A stretch of 5,222 nt of DNA from Methanobacteriota archaeon (GTDB taxonomy: Archaea > Thermoplasmatota > JASEFT01 > JAUWIS01): positions 1-5,222 of the forward strand of contig JAUWIS010000068.1 of the NCBI GenBank assembly GCA_030605245.1. The letters run 5' to 3'. Each line of letters opens with the position of its first letter. The stretch's first letter is position 1. The position numbers were made by a program, and so were the translations under genes. The notes under the pieces were generated by a model, which was given only the letters and a program-made list of their open reading frames with translations, searched no databases and had not been told where the DNA came from. Shown here piece after piece: positions 5,053 to 5,222 of this stretch.

Positions 5053-5174
5053 GGTTGACGGCCATAGCAGCAGGGTTCACCCGGTCTCATCCCGAACCCG
5101 GAAGTTAAGCCTGCTCACGTTCCTATCTGTACTGCGGTGCGCGAGCCCGCGGGAACACAGGATCGCTGTCAACC
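5053..5174 (+). rRNA. rrf: 5S ribosomal RNA
   Basis: The ends form helix I: GGTTGACGGC (5053-5062) pairs over ten positions, with one G-U, with GCTGTCAACC (5165-5174). The universal loop B/helix III region (CATCCCGAACCCGGAAGTTAAGC, quoted by position ~5089-5111) and AGCAGG/CCTGCT helix II are present. Next comes the archaeal helix IV/V block GTACTGCGGTG, GCGAG, CCGCGGGAA and CACAG. The length of about 122 nt is normal. The RNA joins the large-subunit central protuberance with L5 and L18 proteins. No 23S gene precedes it: the upstream neighbour is a divergent transporter, so this gene is separate from 16S/23S, at least on this side, and is driven by its own TATA box. Exact mature ends may differ by a few nucleotides. 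Confidence 0.95.
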
Positions 5175-5175
5175 A

Positions 5176-5206
5176 CCCCTTTTCTTTTTCTAAAGAAAAA
5201 GAAAAG
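5176..5206 (+). terminator. 5S rRNA terminator: T-rich tract in a perfect palindrome
   Basis: Just after the 5S end, CCCCTTTTCTTTTTC gives a U-rich transcript end typical of archaeal termination. It is also the left arm of a perfect 12-bp inverted repeat, CTTTTCTTTTTC (5179-5190) with GAAAAAGAAAAG (5195-5206), loop TAAA. On the opposite strand the right arm supplies another T-rich tract, so it could end transcription from both sides. Confidence 0.75.
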
Positions 5207-5222
5207 CCTTGACGGAAAAGAA

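Overview
The window looks archaeal. It encodes a prefoldin beta subunit, a DRG-type TGS GTPase, a DUF763 protein and a DUF431/Sfm1-like SPOUT methyltransferase, and its 5S rRNA carries the euryarchaeal-type GUACUGCGGUG...GCGAG...GGGAA block. TATA-like boxes lie about 26 nt upstream of several starts, and GGTGA is the Shine-Dalgarno core where one is present. The DNA is A+T-rich except in the 5S gene. I cannot assign a genus; an euryarchaeon or related uncultivated lineage fits.

Layout: (1) 1-370 is the end of a gene set consistent with arsenic/redox functions: the C-terminus of a CcdA/DsbD-type membrane protein, then 4 bp later the first ~30 codons of what appears to be an ACR3/ArsB-type arsenite efflux permease that loses similarity and stops. 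(2) 371-589 has no gene, but holds a near-perfect inverted repeat, four tandem ~11-bp repeats, a purine-rich tract and the prefoldin promoter. (3) 590-2922 carries, all on +, prefoldin beta, DUF763, the SPOUT methyltransferase (overlapping or touching DUF763) and a small unannotated 59-aa coiled-coil protein. (4) 2961-4049 is a DRG-family GTPase. (5) 4068-4991 is a convergent, minus-strand ten-TM GRP/RhaT-like DMT transporter. (6) 5053-5174 is a solitary 5S rRNA gene, divergent from the transporter, with its own TATA box and a T-rich/palindromic terminator.

Functionally, the central plus-strand genes lean toward protein folding and translation (prefoldin; SPOUT enzyme related to a ribosomal-protein methyltransferase; DRG GTPase; 5S rRNA), with DUF763 as the unknown. 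The DUF763-SPOUT junction suggests translational coupling. I see no CRISPR array, intact insertion sequence, tRNA or obvious defence system. The points most worth checking are the decayed permease with its flanking repeats, the small coiled-coil ORF with two mutually exclusive hairpins before it, the DUF763-SPOUT coupling, and the stand-alone 5S gene that may share a TATA element with the transporter.
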